From NCBI GenBank assembly GCA_021825365.1, contig JAKAHR010000021.1, positions 1-58,943 on the forward strand: a stretch of 58,943 nucleotides of DNA. The letters are read 5' to 3'. The notes under the pieces were generated by a model. It was not told the origin of the DNA, did no database searches, and saw only the letters and a program-made list of their open reading frames with translations. Position 1 is the stretch's first letter; every line of letters begins with the position of its first letter. The DNA is from Nitrospirota bacterium. Lineage in GTDB: Bacteria > Nitrospirota > Thermodesulfovibrionia > Thermodesulfovibrionales > UBA6898. The position numbers and the translations under genes were made by a program. Shown here one piece after another: positions 7,899-16,232 of the stretch.

Positions 7899-9656
7899 AT
7901 GTTCGAAGATACCGAACACAAAGCTGGGAAAGGCACTTTAGGCATCGTCATCCTGGGCCCGCTTTTCGGCCTTCTCTACGTCTGTTTCCTGCCGCTCATC
8001 GCGCTGATGACCCTTTTGCTCGCGCTCCCCGAACTCGCCGTAGCAAAGAAGGCCGAGATCGTGGACAACTCCGGGGCATGTATGACCTGCCACTCTTCCC
8101 GCGAGTTCAGTAAGACCTTCAAGAACAGGGAGAAGATGTCGGTATTCGTCAATGCCGATGACTTCAAGGGCACGGTGCACGCATTCCTGAACTGTACCGA
8201 CTGCCACCAGAAGGTCTCCCTGAGTGCGCATCCGGGCAGAAGCAGCTATGACAGCAGGGAAGCCTTTATCCTCGCAGCCTCGGCTGCCTGCAGAAACTGC
8301 CATTCCGATACCCAGCTCAAAGCGAAGCCTGTCCATGCCTTTTTGACAAACAAGACCAACGGCCCTCCCTGCATAGACTGTCATGGTTCTCATTCCGTAA
8401 AACGGTCGACCGCATGGAAGAATACCCTATCAGACAACCAGTACTGCCTCACCTGTCATTCACAGAAACTCACGAAGACACTCGGAAACGGTGAAAAGAT
8501 ATCACTCTTCATCGACCCGTCTCCGCTGAAGGCCTCGGTGCACAGCAAGCACGCCTGCTCCGACTGCCATGCCGGTTTCTCCAGGACAGCTCATCCGACC
8601 CGGGACTTCAGCGACAAAAGAAGCAGGACCCTGGCGATAGCAGAGGCGTGCAAGAAGTGCCATGCGGACAAACACAGCGCGGTCAGGGAGAGCATCCATT
8701 TCAAGCTCATATCCGAAGGCAACAACAAGGCGCCGGGCTGCACCGACTGCCACGGGTTCCATAACGTGGGGCCAAAGGCGACCTATGAGACGCTGAGCGG
8801 CGTGCCCTGCAAGGGCTGCCACGAGGACGTCTTCAAACGCTACCAGAAGTCAGTCCATGGCCTGGCAAAGGCCAAAGGTCATACCGGGGCCCCCCTCTGC
8901 TCGTCCTGCCACTTCGCCCATGAGGTGAAGATTTCCGCCATGAACGAGCGGATCAAGACTGCCTGCCTCGGCTGCCACAAGGAGGCGGAGGCCAAGCATG
9001 AGAAATGGCTGCCTAATGCCGGGCTCCATCTCAGCGCAGTCGCCTGCGCAGCCTGCCATTCGCCCAACACGGCAAAGGGCATCCAGCTGCGGCTCTATGA
9101 CCAGAACACTGACAAACCCTTTACCGAGGAACAGGTCGCAAAGCTCCTCGGTGCCGAATACCAGGCCATCCTTCAACGAATCAGCGCCCACGGCGGGGAG
9201 GGCCTCGAATCAGACGAGCTCTGGGACATCGTCAGGAAGCTCAACGACAAAGGCACCAATGCAAAGGTGACCTTCCTCGGCAGAATGGACGTATCGGACG
9301 GCGCGGAATCACACCAGCTTGCGCTCAAGAAGAACGCGGTCAGGGACTGCGAGCAGTGCCACACGTCCGAGTCCGAATTTTTCAAGAGCGTCACGGTCGC
9401 CGTTGTCAAAGCTGACGGCAGGCTCCAGAATTTCAAGGCCAAACCCGAGGTCCTCGGCTCCGTCTTTTCGGTCGTGTCGCTGAAGCAGTTTTATGTCCTG
9501 GGAAGCACCAGGCTGAAGGCCCTCGACTGGATAGGCATCCTCATGGTCTTCGGCGGCCTGTCCGTCCCGTTGGCTCACATCACGCTGCGGGTCCTCACGT
9601 CACCCATCCGCGAGGCAAAGCGGCTGAACAAGATGAGAAAGGAGGGCAAGAGATGA
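7899..9656 (+). CDS. Membrane-anchored multihaem cytochrome c with 13 CXXCH motifs
   Basis: This encodes 585 residues from the ATG at 7899, which has AAAAGGAGG about 9 nt upstream; the GTG at 7857 is in frame but lacks a ribosome-binding site. An N-terminal hydrophobic segment (about residues 14-48) exports the protein. I count thirteen CXXCH haem-binding motifs between about residues 55 and 500: CMTCH, CTDCH, CRNCH, CIDCH, CLTCH, CSDCH, CKKCH, CTDCH, CKGCH, CSSCH, CLGCH, CAACH and CEQCH. Many extra His residues could be distal ligands (for example CIDCHGSH and CTDCHGFH). A transmembrane helix near residues 544-570 anchors the C-terminus. The stop overlaps the start of the cytochrome b gene by 4 nt, so the two are co-translated. 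The pair probably exchanges electrons between quinol and periplasmic carriers; the terminal partner is not encoded here. Confidence 0.9.
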   Translation: MFEDTEHKAGKGTLGIVILGPLFGLLYVCFLPLIALMTLLLALPELAVAKKAEIVDNSGACMTCHSSREFSKTFKNREKMSVFVNADDFKGTVHAFLNCTDCHQKVSLSAHPGRSSYDSREAFILAASAACRNCHSDTQLKAKPVHAFLTNKTNGPPCIDCHGSHSVKRSTAWKNTLSDNQYCLTCHSQKLTKTLGNGEKISLFIDPSPLKASVHSKHACSDCHAGFSRTAHPTRDFSDKRSRTLAIAEACKKCHADKHSAVRESIHFKLISEGNNKAPGCTDCHGFHNVGPKATYETLSGVPCKGCHEDVFKRYQKSVHGLAKAKGHTGAPLCSSCHFAHEVKISAMNERIKTACLGCHKEAEAKHEKWLPNAGLHLSAVACAACHSPNTAKGIQLRLYDQNTDKPFTEEQVAKLLGAEYQAILQRISAHGGEGLESDELWDIVRKLNDKGTNAKVTFLGRMDVSDGAESHQLALKKNAVRDCEQCHTSESEFFKSVTVAVVKADGRLQNFKAKPEVLGSVFSVVSLKQFYVLGSTRLKALDWIGILMVFGGLSVPLAHITLRVLTSPIREAKRLNKMRKEGKR

Positions 9657-10285
9657 AGAAGATCTATCTGCATCCGCTGCCCATCAGGATCTGGCACTGG
9701 ATCAATGCCGTGAGTTTCATCGTGCTTTTTGTCACCGGCCTTCAGATCAGGTACCGGGACATGATGAGCCTCATGAAGTTCAGGGATGCGGTCGACCTCC
9801 ATAATGTCGTGGGGTTCGTCCTGATCTTCAACTTCATCATCTGGCTCGTCTACTATATCTTCACCGGCAAGATACGGATATATATCCCTCCCCTGTCGGT
9901 AAAGAAATTCGTTACCGGGTGTATCAGACAGGCCCGGTACTACGGCTACGGGATACTGCTGGGGGAGGAAAACCCCCACCACAGCACCCCGGAGAACAAG
10001 TTCAATCCCATGCAGCAGATGGCCTACCTGGCGATCATGGTCCTGCTCATCCCGGCGCAGTTGGTATCGGGGCTTTTCCTCTGGGACATCAAGCAGTTCG
10101 CCGGACCCATCAGCCTCGTCGGAGGACTCAAGGTGGTGGACAGCGTCCACGTGGTGCTGTTCCTCTTCTTCTTGTCCTTCATCTTCGTCCACATCTACCT
10201 GGCCACTCTCGGACATACCGCCACCGCCCATATCAAGGCGATGTTCACCGGGTACGAGGAGATACCGGAAGGCCACGGTCACTAG
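9653..10285 (+). CDS. Cytochrome b (b561/formate dehydrogenase gamma-like) subunit
   Basis: This encodes 210 residues with four main hydrophobic helices. It begins HPLPIRIWHWINAVSFIVLFVTG, where the His in RIWHW and the later VDLHNVVGF and VDSVHVVLFLFF-HIYLATLGH histidines fit the b-haem ligands of the diheme cytochrome b561/NarI-like family. The likely role is quinol oxidation (or quinone reduction), coupled to the multihaem cytochrome encoded just upstream with a 4-nt ATGA overlap. Between helices 2 and 3 a soluble loop carries GEENPHHSTPENKFNPMQQ, typical of the formate dehydrogenase gamma-like branch. A strong terminator follows. Confidence 0.88.
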   Translation: MKKIYLHPLPIRIWHWINAVSFIVLFVTGLQIRYRDMMSLMKFRDAVDLHNVVGFVLIFNFIIWLVYYIFTGKIRIYIPPLSVKKFVTGCIRQARYYGYGILLGEENPHHSTPENKFNPMQQMAYLAIMVLLIPAQLVSGLFLWDIKQFAGPISLVGGLKVVDSVHVVLFLFFLSFIFVHIYLATLGHTATAHIKAMFTGYEEIPEGHGH

Positions 10286-10309
10286 GAATCCTCTGCGGAT
10301 TCCGGCCAA

Positions 10310-10340
10310 GGGGGACAGGCTGCGCCTGTCCCCCTTTTTT
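10310..10340 (+). terminator. Rho-independent terminator after the cytochrome pair
   Basis: An 11-bp perfect stem (GGGGGACAGGC with GCCTGTCCCCC) has a 3-nt loop and is followed by six T residues. A smaller hairpin, GGAATCC-TCTGC-GGATTCC, at 10285-10303 precedes it. Confidence 0.93.
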
Positions 10341-10341
10341 A

Positions 10342-10370
10342 TTGCCAAGGTTCCGGGTTGTCACTATAAT
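10342..10370 (+). promoter_or_regulatory. Sigma-70 promoter of the liv operon
   Basis: TTGCCA (10342-10347), a 17-nt spacer and a perfect TATAAT (10365-10370) make a near-consensus promoter. The start codon of the binding-protein gene is 33 nt downstream, with AAGGAGG at 10391-10397. Confidence 0.75.
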
Positions 10371-10403
10371 GTACATATCTACGCCTTTGTAAGGAGGACT
10401 TGT

Positions 10404-11594
10404 ATGAGACGCTTCACCTTCTGTCTGGCAGTCATTTTCCTGGTCTCACTTTTCTCTTCCACCCTGTTCGCAGCAGACACCTTCAACCTGGTCATCCCTC
10501 TGCCCCTCACCGGCAAGCAGGCGAAGTTCGGGGAAATGCAGAAACGCTCCTATGAGATGGCCGTCGAAGAGATCAACGCCAAGGGCGGAGTCAAGAAGAA
10601 AAAGATCGTCCTGTCCTTTGAAGACTCGGGGGCAAAGCCCGAGACCGCTCGTGCCATCGTCGAGAAACTGATCGACGTCAAGAAACAGCCGATCATTGTG
10701 GGCGAATATACCTCTGCCTGCGCCAAGGCTGTCGCCGCGGTCGCTGAGGAGAGAAAGACCCCGTATCTGGTAGTCGCCAGCGCCGACGATAATATCACCC
10801 AGCAGAACTACAAATACGTCTTCCGCCAGAACGCGGTCAATGCCCATTACAGCGACGGCGTTCTCGACTTCCTGAAAAAGGTGGTAAAACCCCAGACGAT
10901 CGCAATCCTCTATGAGAGTTCCGCCTTCGGCACCTCGGGTGCCGATGCCATGGTAAAGGACGCCGGCAAGCTCGGCATGAAGATCCTGCTGAAGGAAAAG
11001 TACGAGGCAGGCTCTGTTGATTTTAAGCCGATTCTGTCCAAGGTCAAGGCTGCCCAGCCTGATGTCATCTACATGGTCTCCTATGTCATGGATGCATCCT
11101 TATTGATGAAACAGATCAAGGAACTGAGGATCGATGCGAAGCTGTTCGCAGGGGGCGCGGCCGGATTCGCGATCCCCGAGTTCATCGACAATGCCAAGGA
11201 CGCGGCTGATTACGTGATCAGCGCGACCCTCTGGACCCCCCAGGTAAAATTCGCCGGGGCGAAGGAATATGCCGAAAAATACAAGGCCAAATACAAGGAT
11301 TATCCCTCCTATCACGGGGCATCTGCGTATTCTGCGATGTACGTGCTGAAAGACACCCTGGAACGCGCTAAGGACTGGACCCAGGACAGGATACGGGATT
11401 CCCTCAAGGCCACCGACATGAAGACCGCCTTCGGCCCGATCAGGTTCGAGGACAAGGAGGGCTACCAGAACCAGAATTTCATGGACACCCTCGTGCTGCA
11501 GGTCCAGAAGGGGGAATTCGAAACGATCTGGCCGCAGCAGTATGCCAGCAAGAAGTATATCTACCCGATACCGAAGTGGAGGGAACGGAAATAG
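10404..11594 (+). CDS. livK: ABC transporter substrate-binding protein, branched-chain amino-acid (LivK) type
   Basis: This encodes 396 residues. A Sec signal peptide (about residues 1-23, ending SSTLFA-AD) exports it to the periplasm. The mature protein opens NLVIPLPLTGKQAKFGEMQKR, the usual start of type I periplasmic binding proteins of the LivJ/LivK group, and continues through the Rossmann-like lobes (IVGEYTSACAKAVAAVAEERKTPYLVVASAD). It collects substrate for the permease-ATPase set that follows. The ligand may be leucine, isoleucine or valine, but many members bind other amino acids, amides or aromatic acids, so the specificity is open. Shine-Dalgarno AAGGAGG and a strong upstream promoter are present. 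It is the first gene of a six-gene run. Confidence 0.9.
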   Translation: MRRFTFCLAVIFLVSLFSSTLFAADTFNLVIPLPLTGKQAKFGEMQKRSYEMAVEEINAKGGVKKKKIVLSFEDSGAKPETARAIVEKLIDVKKQPIIVGEYTSACAKAVAAVAEERKTPYLVVASADDNITQQNYKYVFRQNAVNAHYSDGVLDFLKKVVKPQTIAILYESSAFGTSGADAMVKDAGKLGMKILLKEKYEAGSVDFKPILSKVKAAQPDVIYMVSYVMDASLLMKQIKELRIDAKLFAGGAAGFAIPEFIDNAKDAADYVISATLWTPQVKFAGAKEYAEKYKAKYKDYPSYHGASAYSAMYVLKDTLERAKDWTQDRIRDSLKATDMKTAFGPIRFEDKEGYQNQNFMDTLVLQVQKGEFETIWPQQYASKKYIYPIPKWRERK

Positions 11595-11617
11595 GATAGA
11601 CATCCGGACGGTTCTGC

Positions 11618-12547
11618 ATGTCATCGCCACAGCTTGAGGTTCTCCTCCAGACCCTCATATCCGGACTCCTGCTGGGCGGCCTGTACGCCCTGATCGGCAT
11701 CGGCATGACCCTCATCATGGGGGTGATGAAGATCATCAACCTCGCCCATGGCGAGCTGATGATGGTGGCGATGTACATCGCCTACGGTCTGTTTACGCTC
11801 TTTCACCTCGACCCCTATCTTGCGGTCTTCATCGCCGCCCCTGCCCTCTTCATTCTCGGGGTCCTGCTCCAGAAGTTCCTCATCAACCCCGTGCTGAAGG
11901 TGGATTCGATACTTCCGGAGAACCAGGTGATCCTTACGGTCGGCATCGGCATGGTGCTCGCGAATCTCGCAACGGTCTTTTTCACCTCCGACTACCGCTC
12001 AACGCCGGTTGACTACGCGACAAAGGCGTGGTATCTGTCGGACTTCTGGAAGAGTTCCCCCATAGAGCTCTCCCTTTCATACGCCTGGTCGATGTCATTC
12101 CTCATCGCCGTCGCCATCACCATAGCCCTCTGGTTCTTCCTCGCCAGGACGGACACCGGAAAGTCGATCAGGGCGACCGCCCAGGACAATGATGCAGCCC
12201 TCCTCATGGGCGTCAATGTCGGGAAGATGCGCGTCATCACCTTCGGCCTCGGTTCTGCCCTGGTCGGCGCAGCGGGCTGTCTCTTTATTCCCATCTATTA
12301 TCTGTATCCTGACCTGGGGGGACAGTTTACGCTGATAGCCTTCGTCATCACGATCCTCGGAGGACTCGGCTCGACCGTCGGCGCCATCATCGGCGGCCTT
12401 ATCCTGGGAGTGTTCGAGTCCCTGACCGCCACGTATGTCGGGATGGGATGGGCGCCGGTCGGCAGGTTCGTCATCTTTGTGGCGGCCCTGATCTTCATAC
12501 CCGGCGGCGTCGTCTCCCTGCTGAGGAGGCAAAAATGGGGCAAATGA
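11618..12547 (+). CDS. livH: Branched-chain amino-acid ABC transporter permease LivH
   Basis: This encodes 309 residues, almost all hydrophobic, with about eight membrane helices. The N-terminal GLLLGGLYALIGIGMTLIMGV and KIINLAHGELMM are hallmark LivH blocks, and the late GGLGSTVGAIIGGLILGVFES is the EAA-like coupling region that contacts the ATPases. With LivM it forms the membrane channel. The gene starts 23 nt after livK and overlaps livM, so it belongs to the same operon. No anomaly is seen. Confidence 0.93.
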   Translation: MSSPQLEVLLQTLISGLLLGGLYALIGIGMTLIMGVMKIINLAHGELMMVAMYIAYGLFTLFHLDPYLAVFIAAPALFILGVLLQKFLINPVLKVDSILPENQVILTVGIGMVLANLATVFFTSDYRSTPVDYATKAWYLSDFWKSSPIELSLSYAWSMSFLIAVAITIALWFFLARTDTGKSIRATAQDNDAALLMGVNVGKMRVITFGLGSALVGAAGCLFIPIYYLYPDLGGQFTLIAFVITILGGLGSTVGAIIGGLILGVFESLTATYVGMGWAPVGRFVIFVAALIFIPGGVVSLLRRQKWGK

Positions 12548-13482
12548 AACGATACGCCCCCCTTGCCATCCTGGGACTCCTGGCAATACTGCCGCTGGTC
12601 GGTCTCTCCACGTATGCGCTGCATATCCTCATCATGGTCATTATGTGGTCTGTCATCGGCATGGCGTGGAATCTTCTCGGCGGGTACTGCGGCCAGGTCT
12701 CCTTCGGCCATGCCGCCTTTTTCGGGGTCGGCGCCTACACCGCAGGCATCGTGTACTCCAAGGGAGGGGCCTCGGCCTGGTGGGGCATGCCCCTGAGCAT
12801 CGTCTTTGTCAGCGCGTTTGCGATGGTGATCGGCTTCATCTGCCTGAGGCTGCGGGGGCCTTTCTTCGCCCTCGCCACCCTCGCCATCGGGGTCATCCTG
12901 CGGGTCACGGCTGAGAATCTCACCGGCCTGACGGACGGCGACCTCGGCATCATGATACGCGAACGAACCTGGGTCGAGAAGACCTGGTATTTCTACGTCA
13001 TTCTGATCCTTGCGGCGATCACCTTTTACCTGGTAAAGAAGGTGATCGAGTCGAGGCTCGGCTATTACTTTGTAGCCGTCAGGGAGGACCAGGATGCCGC
13101 CGAATCCCTCGGCATCAATACCACCCTGTACAAGACGATCGCCCTTTGTCTGAGCGCCGTCTTCACCGGGCTGGCAGGCGCCTTCTACACAAACTACATG
13201 GGGTACATCGACCCCAAGGTGGTCTTTGCCCTGCACGATATCTCGATCGTTACCATCATGATCGTCATGATCGGCGGGGTCGCCACCTTCTGGGGACCGG
13301 TCATCGGTTCGGTCATCATGGTCCTGTTGGCGGAGGTCATCCGGTCTATCCCCAAGCTGGGCGCTGCCCATCATACCTTCTTCGGCATCCTCCTGATCGT
13401 CATCATCATCTTCCTGCCCAACGGCATCATGGGCGACATGCCGAAGCTCAGGAGAATATTGAGGATGGGCAAATCCTCATGA
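12535..13482 (+). CDS. livM: Branched-chain amino-acid ABC transporter permease LivM
   Basis: This encodes 315 residues. I chose the ATG at 12535, which has GAGGAGG 5 nt upstream; the ATG at 12544 would give an ATGA overlap but spaces the ribosome-binding site poorly. LivM signature blocks are NLLGGYCGQVSFGHAAFFGVGAY near the N-terminus and VVFALHDISIVTIMIVMIGGVATFWGPVIGS in the coupling region. About nine to ten membrane helices. It pairs with LivH in the inner membrane. The end overlaps livG by 4 nt (ATGA). Confidence 0.93.
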   Translation: MGQMKRYAPLAILGLLAILPLVGLSTYALHILIMVIMWSVIGMAWNLLGGYCGQVSFGHAAFFGVGAYTAGIVYSKGGASAWWGMPLSIVFVSAFAMVIGFICLRLRGPFFALATLAIGVILRVTAENLTGLTDGDLGIMIRERTWVEKTWYFYVILILAAITFYLVKKVIESRLGYYFVAVREDQDAAESLGINTTLYKTIALCLSAVFTGLAGAFYTNYMGYIDPKVVFALHDISIVTIMIVMIGGVATFWGPVIGSVIMVLLAEVIRSIPKLGAAHHTFFGILLIVIIIFLPNGIMGDMPKLRRILRMGKSS

Positions 13483-14204
13483 AGCCCCTGCTTTCCGTGC
13501 GGCATGTCTCGATGTTTTTCGGCGGACTCGCCGCGCTTCACGATGTCTCTTTCTCGGTGAACAAGGGGGAGATCCTCGGGCTGATCGGCCCCAACGGCGC
13601 CGGCAAGACGACCCTCTTCAATGTCGTCAACGGTTTCTATCGCCCGTCGCGCGGGGACGTCTTCTTCAAGGACCAGCGGATATCCCATCTCAAACCGAAC
13701 AAGATATGCAGTCTCGGCGTCGCACGGACCTTCCAGGTGGTGAAGCCCCTCCAGAGGATGACCGTGCTGGACAATGTCATCGCATCCGCCTTCCTCAGAT
13801 CACGGACAAAGGCAGAGGCGGTCAGGACCGCGACCGAGGTGCTCGGGTTCACCGGCCTCCTGGCAGACAGGGACGTGATTTCAAAGGGCCTCCCCCTCGG
13901 CAAGAGAAAGAGGCTTGAAATCGCCCGCGCCCTCGCCACATCTCCGGAACTGATCCTCCTGGATGAATCCTTCGCCGGTCTCAACCCTTCCGAACTGAAC
14001 GAATCGATACAGATCATCAAGGACATAAGGGACAGGGGGATAACCATCATGATCATTGAACATCACATGAAGGTGATCATGGCGATATCAGACAGGATCG
14101 TGGTGCTCAACTACGGGGAGCGGATAGCCGAAGGCTCGCCTGCGGAGATACGGGCCAATCCCCTTGTCATCACCGCATACCTGGGAGTTGCCGATAATGC
14201 TTGA
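13479..14204 (+). CDS. livG: Branched-chain amino-acid ABC transporter ATPase LivG
   Basis: This encodes 241 residues. The frame is open further upstream, but the ATG at 13479 gives an ATGA overlap with livM and a normal LivG N-terminus (LLSVRHVSMFFGGLAALHDVSF). Walker A is GPNGAGKTT, the Q-loop lies in ARTFQVVKPLQRMTV, and Walker B is LILLDESFAGLNPSE. The signature segment reads LPLGKRKRLEIARAL in place of LSGGQ, as is usual for LivG. It powers import together with LivF. Confidence 0.93.
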   Translation: MKPLLSVRHVSMFFGGLAALHDVSFSVNKGEILGLIGPNGAGKTTLFNVVNGFYRPSRGDVFFKDQRISHLKPNKICSLGVARTFQVVKPLQRMTVLDNVIASAFLRSRTKAEAVRTATEVLGFTGLLADRDVISKGLPLGKRKRLEIARALATSPELILLDESFAGLNPSELNESIQIIKDIRDRGITIMIIEHHMKVIMAISDRIVVLNYGERIAEGSPAEIRANPLVITAYLGVADNA

Positions 14205-14901
14205 TGTCCGGCATATCGACGTCAGCTATGGCGATGTGCAGGTGATCTGGGACGTCTCCTTTTCCGTGCGCGAAGGAGAGGTGGTGGCCCTCATCGGCGC
14301 CAATGGCGCCGGGAAGTCCACGATCCTCAAGACCGTATCCGGCCTTCTCAGGCCCGGGAAGGGGGAGATACTCTTTACCGGCAGCCCGATCCACCGGACA
14401 GAGGCCTTCCATCTCATCGAAAAGGGAATCGCCCACGTCCCTGAGGGAAGGCGTCTCTTCCCGGAGATGACGGTTGATGAAAACCTCGACACCGGCTCCC
14501 TGAGAGGGGCCGCACGCACGCACCGGGAGGAGACGAGGGAGACGGTATTTACCCTCTTCCCCCGCCTTAGGGAGAGGAGGAAGCAGCTCTGCGGGACCCT
14601 CAGCGGGGGCGAGCAGCAGATGGTGGCTGTGGGCAGGGGACTCATGTCCCGGCCGCGGCTGATCATGTTTGACGAGCCGTCCCTGGGCCTTGCGCCCATC
14701 CTGGTGAAGGAGATATTCCATGTCATTACCCGCATCAGGGGCGAAGGCGTGACCGTGTTGATCGTTGAACAGAACGTCAAACAGACGCTGGCGATCGCCG
14801 ACAGGGCATATGTCCTCGAAAACGGCAGGGTCGTGCTCGAAGGCTCCGGCGCGGAAGTAGCGGGAAACGAACACGTAAAGACAGCGTATCTCGGCATATA
14901 G
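14197..14901 (+). CDS. livF: Branched-chain amino-acid ABC transporter ATPase LivF
   Basis: This encodes 234 residues. The ATG at 14197 overlaps the end of livG by 8 nt; a possible upstream start in the same frame would extend into livG and add residues not found in the family. Walker A is GANGAGKST, the signature is LSGGEQQM, and Walker B is LIMFDEPSLGLAP. The segment IAHVPEGRRLFPEMTVDENL is diagnostic for LivF. It is the second ATPase of the liv importer. Confidence 0.93.
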   Translation: MLDVRHIDVSYGDVQVIWDVSFSVREGEVVALIGANGAGKSTILKTVSGLLRPGKGEILFTGSPIHRTEAFHLIEKGIAHVPEGRRLFPEMTVDENLDTGSLRGAARTHREETRETVFTLFPRLRERRKQLCGTLSGGEQQMVAVGRGLMSRPRLIMFDEPSLGLAPILVKEIFHVITRIRGEGVTVLIVEQNVKQTLAIADRAYVLENGRVVLEGSGAEVAGNEHVKTAYLGI

Positions 14902-14918
14902 CAAGCGGAGGTGGTGAC

Positions 14919-15563
14919 ATGTTTGTATCAGACTGGATGACGAGAAAGGTTTTCACGGCAGCTCCGGATGACGGGATCTCGGACGTCATCAGGCTGCTGA
15001 GGGAAAAAGACATCAAACATATACCCGTGGTGAAAGACGACCGCCTCAAGGGCATCATCTCCGACAGGGACATCAAGGAATTCAGCCCTTCTGCGGCATC
15101 GACGCTGGACGTCTATGAACTCCACTACCTCCTCGCAAAGACAAAGGTGAAGGAGGTGATGAAGACCAAGGTCTACGTCACCACCCCTGACGCCCCGATA
15201 GAGGAGGCGGCGAAACTGCTGCACGACTACCGCGTCGGCTGTCTTCCGGTCGTGCATGAGGGCCGCCTCGCGGGCATTATCTCTCACCATGACGTCTTCA
15301 GGGCCCTGGTCGACATCACCGGCGTCAGGCACGGAGGCCACCGGATATTCATGACCATAGAGGACAGGCCCGGATCGGTCAAGGATGTTGCGGATGTGAT
15401 CAGGAAGCACGGGTTCCATCTCCAGAGCGTCCTCACCTCCTACGAGAAGGTGAAGGAGGGGTACCGGAACATTGTCATACGGACCAGTGGAAAGGGGCAG
15501 TTCGGCGCGATGAAGGCTGAACTCCAGGGGATATACCGCGACGTGAGGATCAAGAAGGGCTGA
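14919..15563 (+). CDS. CBS-pair and ACT domain protein (AcuB-like)
   Basis: This encodes 214 residues with GGAGGTGG about 9 nt before the ATG. Two CBS motifs fill residues 1-135 (VSDWMTRKVFTAAPDDGISDVIRLLREKDIKHIPVV and VKEVMKTKVYVTTPDAPIEEAAKLLHDYRVGCLPVV), a fold that binds adenine nucleotides. An ACT-like domain follows at about 143-214 (MTIEDRPGSVKDVADVIRKHGFHLQSVLTSY), a fold that commonly binds amino acids. It is soluble and sits 17 nt after livF, so it is probably the last gene of the liv operon and may couple transport or metabolism to the energy or amino-acid state. The direct target is unknown. Confidence 0.85.
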   Translation: MFVSDWMTRKVFTAAPDDGISDVIRLLREKDIKHIPVVKDDRLKGIISDRDIKEFSPSAASTLDVYELHYLLAKTKVKEVMKTKVYVTTPDAPIEEAAKLLHDYRVGCLPVVHEGRLAGIISHHDVFRALVDITGVRHGGHRIFMTIEDRPGSVKDVADVIRKHGFHLQSVLTSYEKVKEGYRNIVIRTSGKGQFGAMKAELQGIYRDVRIKKG

Positions 15564-15690
15564 TACTCCAACCCCGATTGGCCGCGCAGACCCTTTCATA
15601 GGCACGCCTTCTTGTCCCTCCGGGATCAGTTTCCCCGCCTCCGCCATATACTTATTAATGCAATTTATTAATCCGATTAGTATTTTAAAT

Positions 15691-15720
15691 TTGACATCTA
15701 AGGGGTTGAATACTGACAAT
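15691..15720 (+). promoter_or_regulatory. Probable promoter of the two-CW gene
   Basis: A perfect TTGACA (15691-15696) is followed after 18 nt by GACAAT (15715-15720), a fair -10. The stretch 15651-15690 is AT-rich and carries two copies of TTATTAAT. The start codon is 24 nt downstream of the -10 box. Confidence 0.5.
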
Positions 15721-15743
15721 TATGCGAAACAAACCATGATCAC

Positions 15744-16043
15744 ATGAAGAAGATAAACTGCTGGGAGTTTAAGAAGTGCGGCAGGCAACCGGGCGGCAAC
15801 CAGGCCCATTCCCTGGGAGCGTGTCCTGCCACGACGGAAAAGAAACTCCACGGGGTACACGGGGGTTCACAGGCAGGCAGGGCCTGCTGGATCGTAGGAG
15901 GAACCTTCTGCGATGACGCAGAACAGGGAACCTTTCCGAAGAAATACTTCAGTTGCGTTGAGTGCGATTTCTACAAGAGGGTTAAGGAAGAAGAGGCATC
16001 CGGTTTTCAGCCCTCTGCCAGTCTCTTCATGAAGCTCCACTGA
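15744..16043 (+). CDS. Two-CW domain protein
   Basis: This encodes 99 residues. The pattern is that of the two-CW family: NCWEFKKCGR near the N-terminus, GACPAT, then GRACWIVGGTFC, QGTFPKKYFSCVECDFYKRV. Nine or so Cys residues in this order suggest a metal or Fe-S centre. The module occurs alone or attached to chemoreceptors and other signalling proteins in anaerobes; its function is not established. There is no signal peptide, so it should be cytoplasmic. It stands alone with its own promoter. The ribosome-binding site is weak (no good GGAGG before the ATG). Confidence 0.8.
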   Translation: MKKINCWEFKKCGRQPGGNQAHSLGACPATTEKKLHGVHGGSQAGRACWIVGGTFCDDAEQGTFPKKYFSCVECDFYKRVKEEEASGFQPSASLFMKLH

Positions 16044-16144
16044 CTTCCGGGGACCGACCGGCCAAACCCGCATCTCCATACTACGGGTGAACGGCTCGAC
16101 ACGGCGAAGCGTTCACAGCCCGTCGGGAAGTGCCCATCCATTAG

Positions 16145-16172
16145 TTGATTAATCCCCCGTTTCGATTACAAT
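16145..16172 (+). promoter_or_regulatory. Sigma-70 promoter of the M1-like peptidase gene
   Basis: TTGATT (16145-16150), a 16-nt spacer and TACAAT (16167-16172) lie 61 nt before the ATG at 16233. Confidence 0.55.
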
Positions 16173-16232
16173 ACTCTCAGGCATTTTTTCCAATCATCAC
16201 GGTTCATCAGACAGAGAGGATTGACTGACCAT

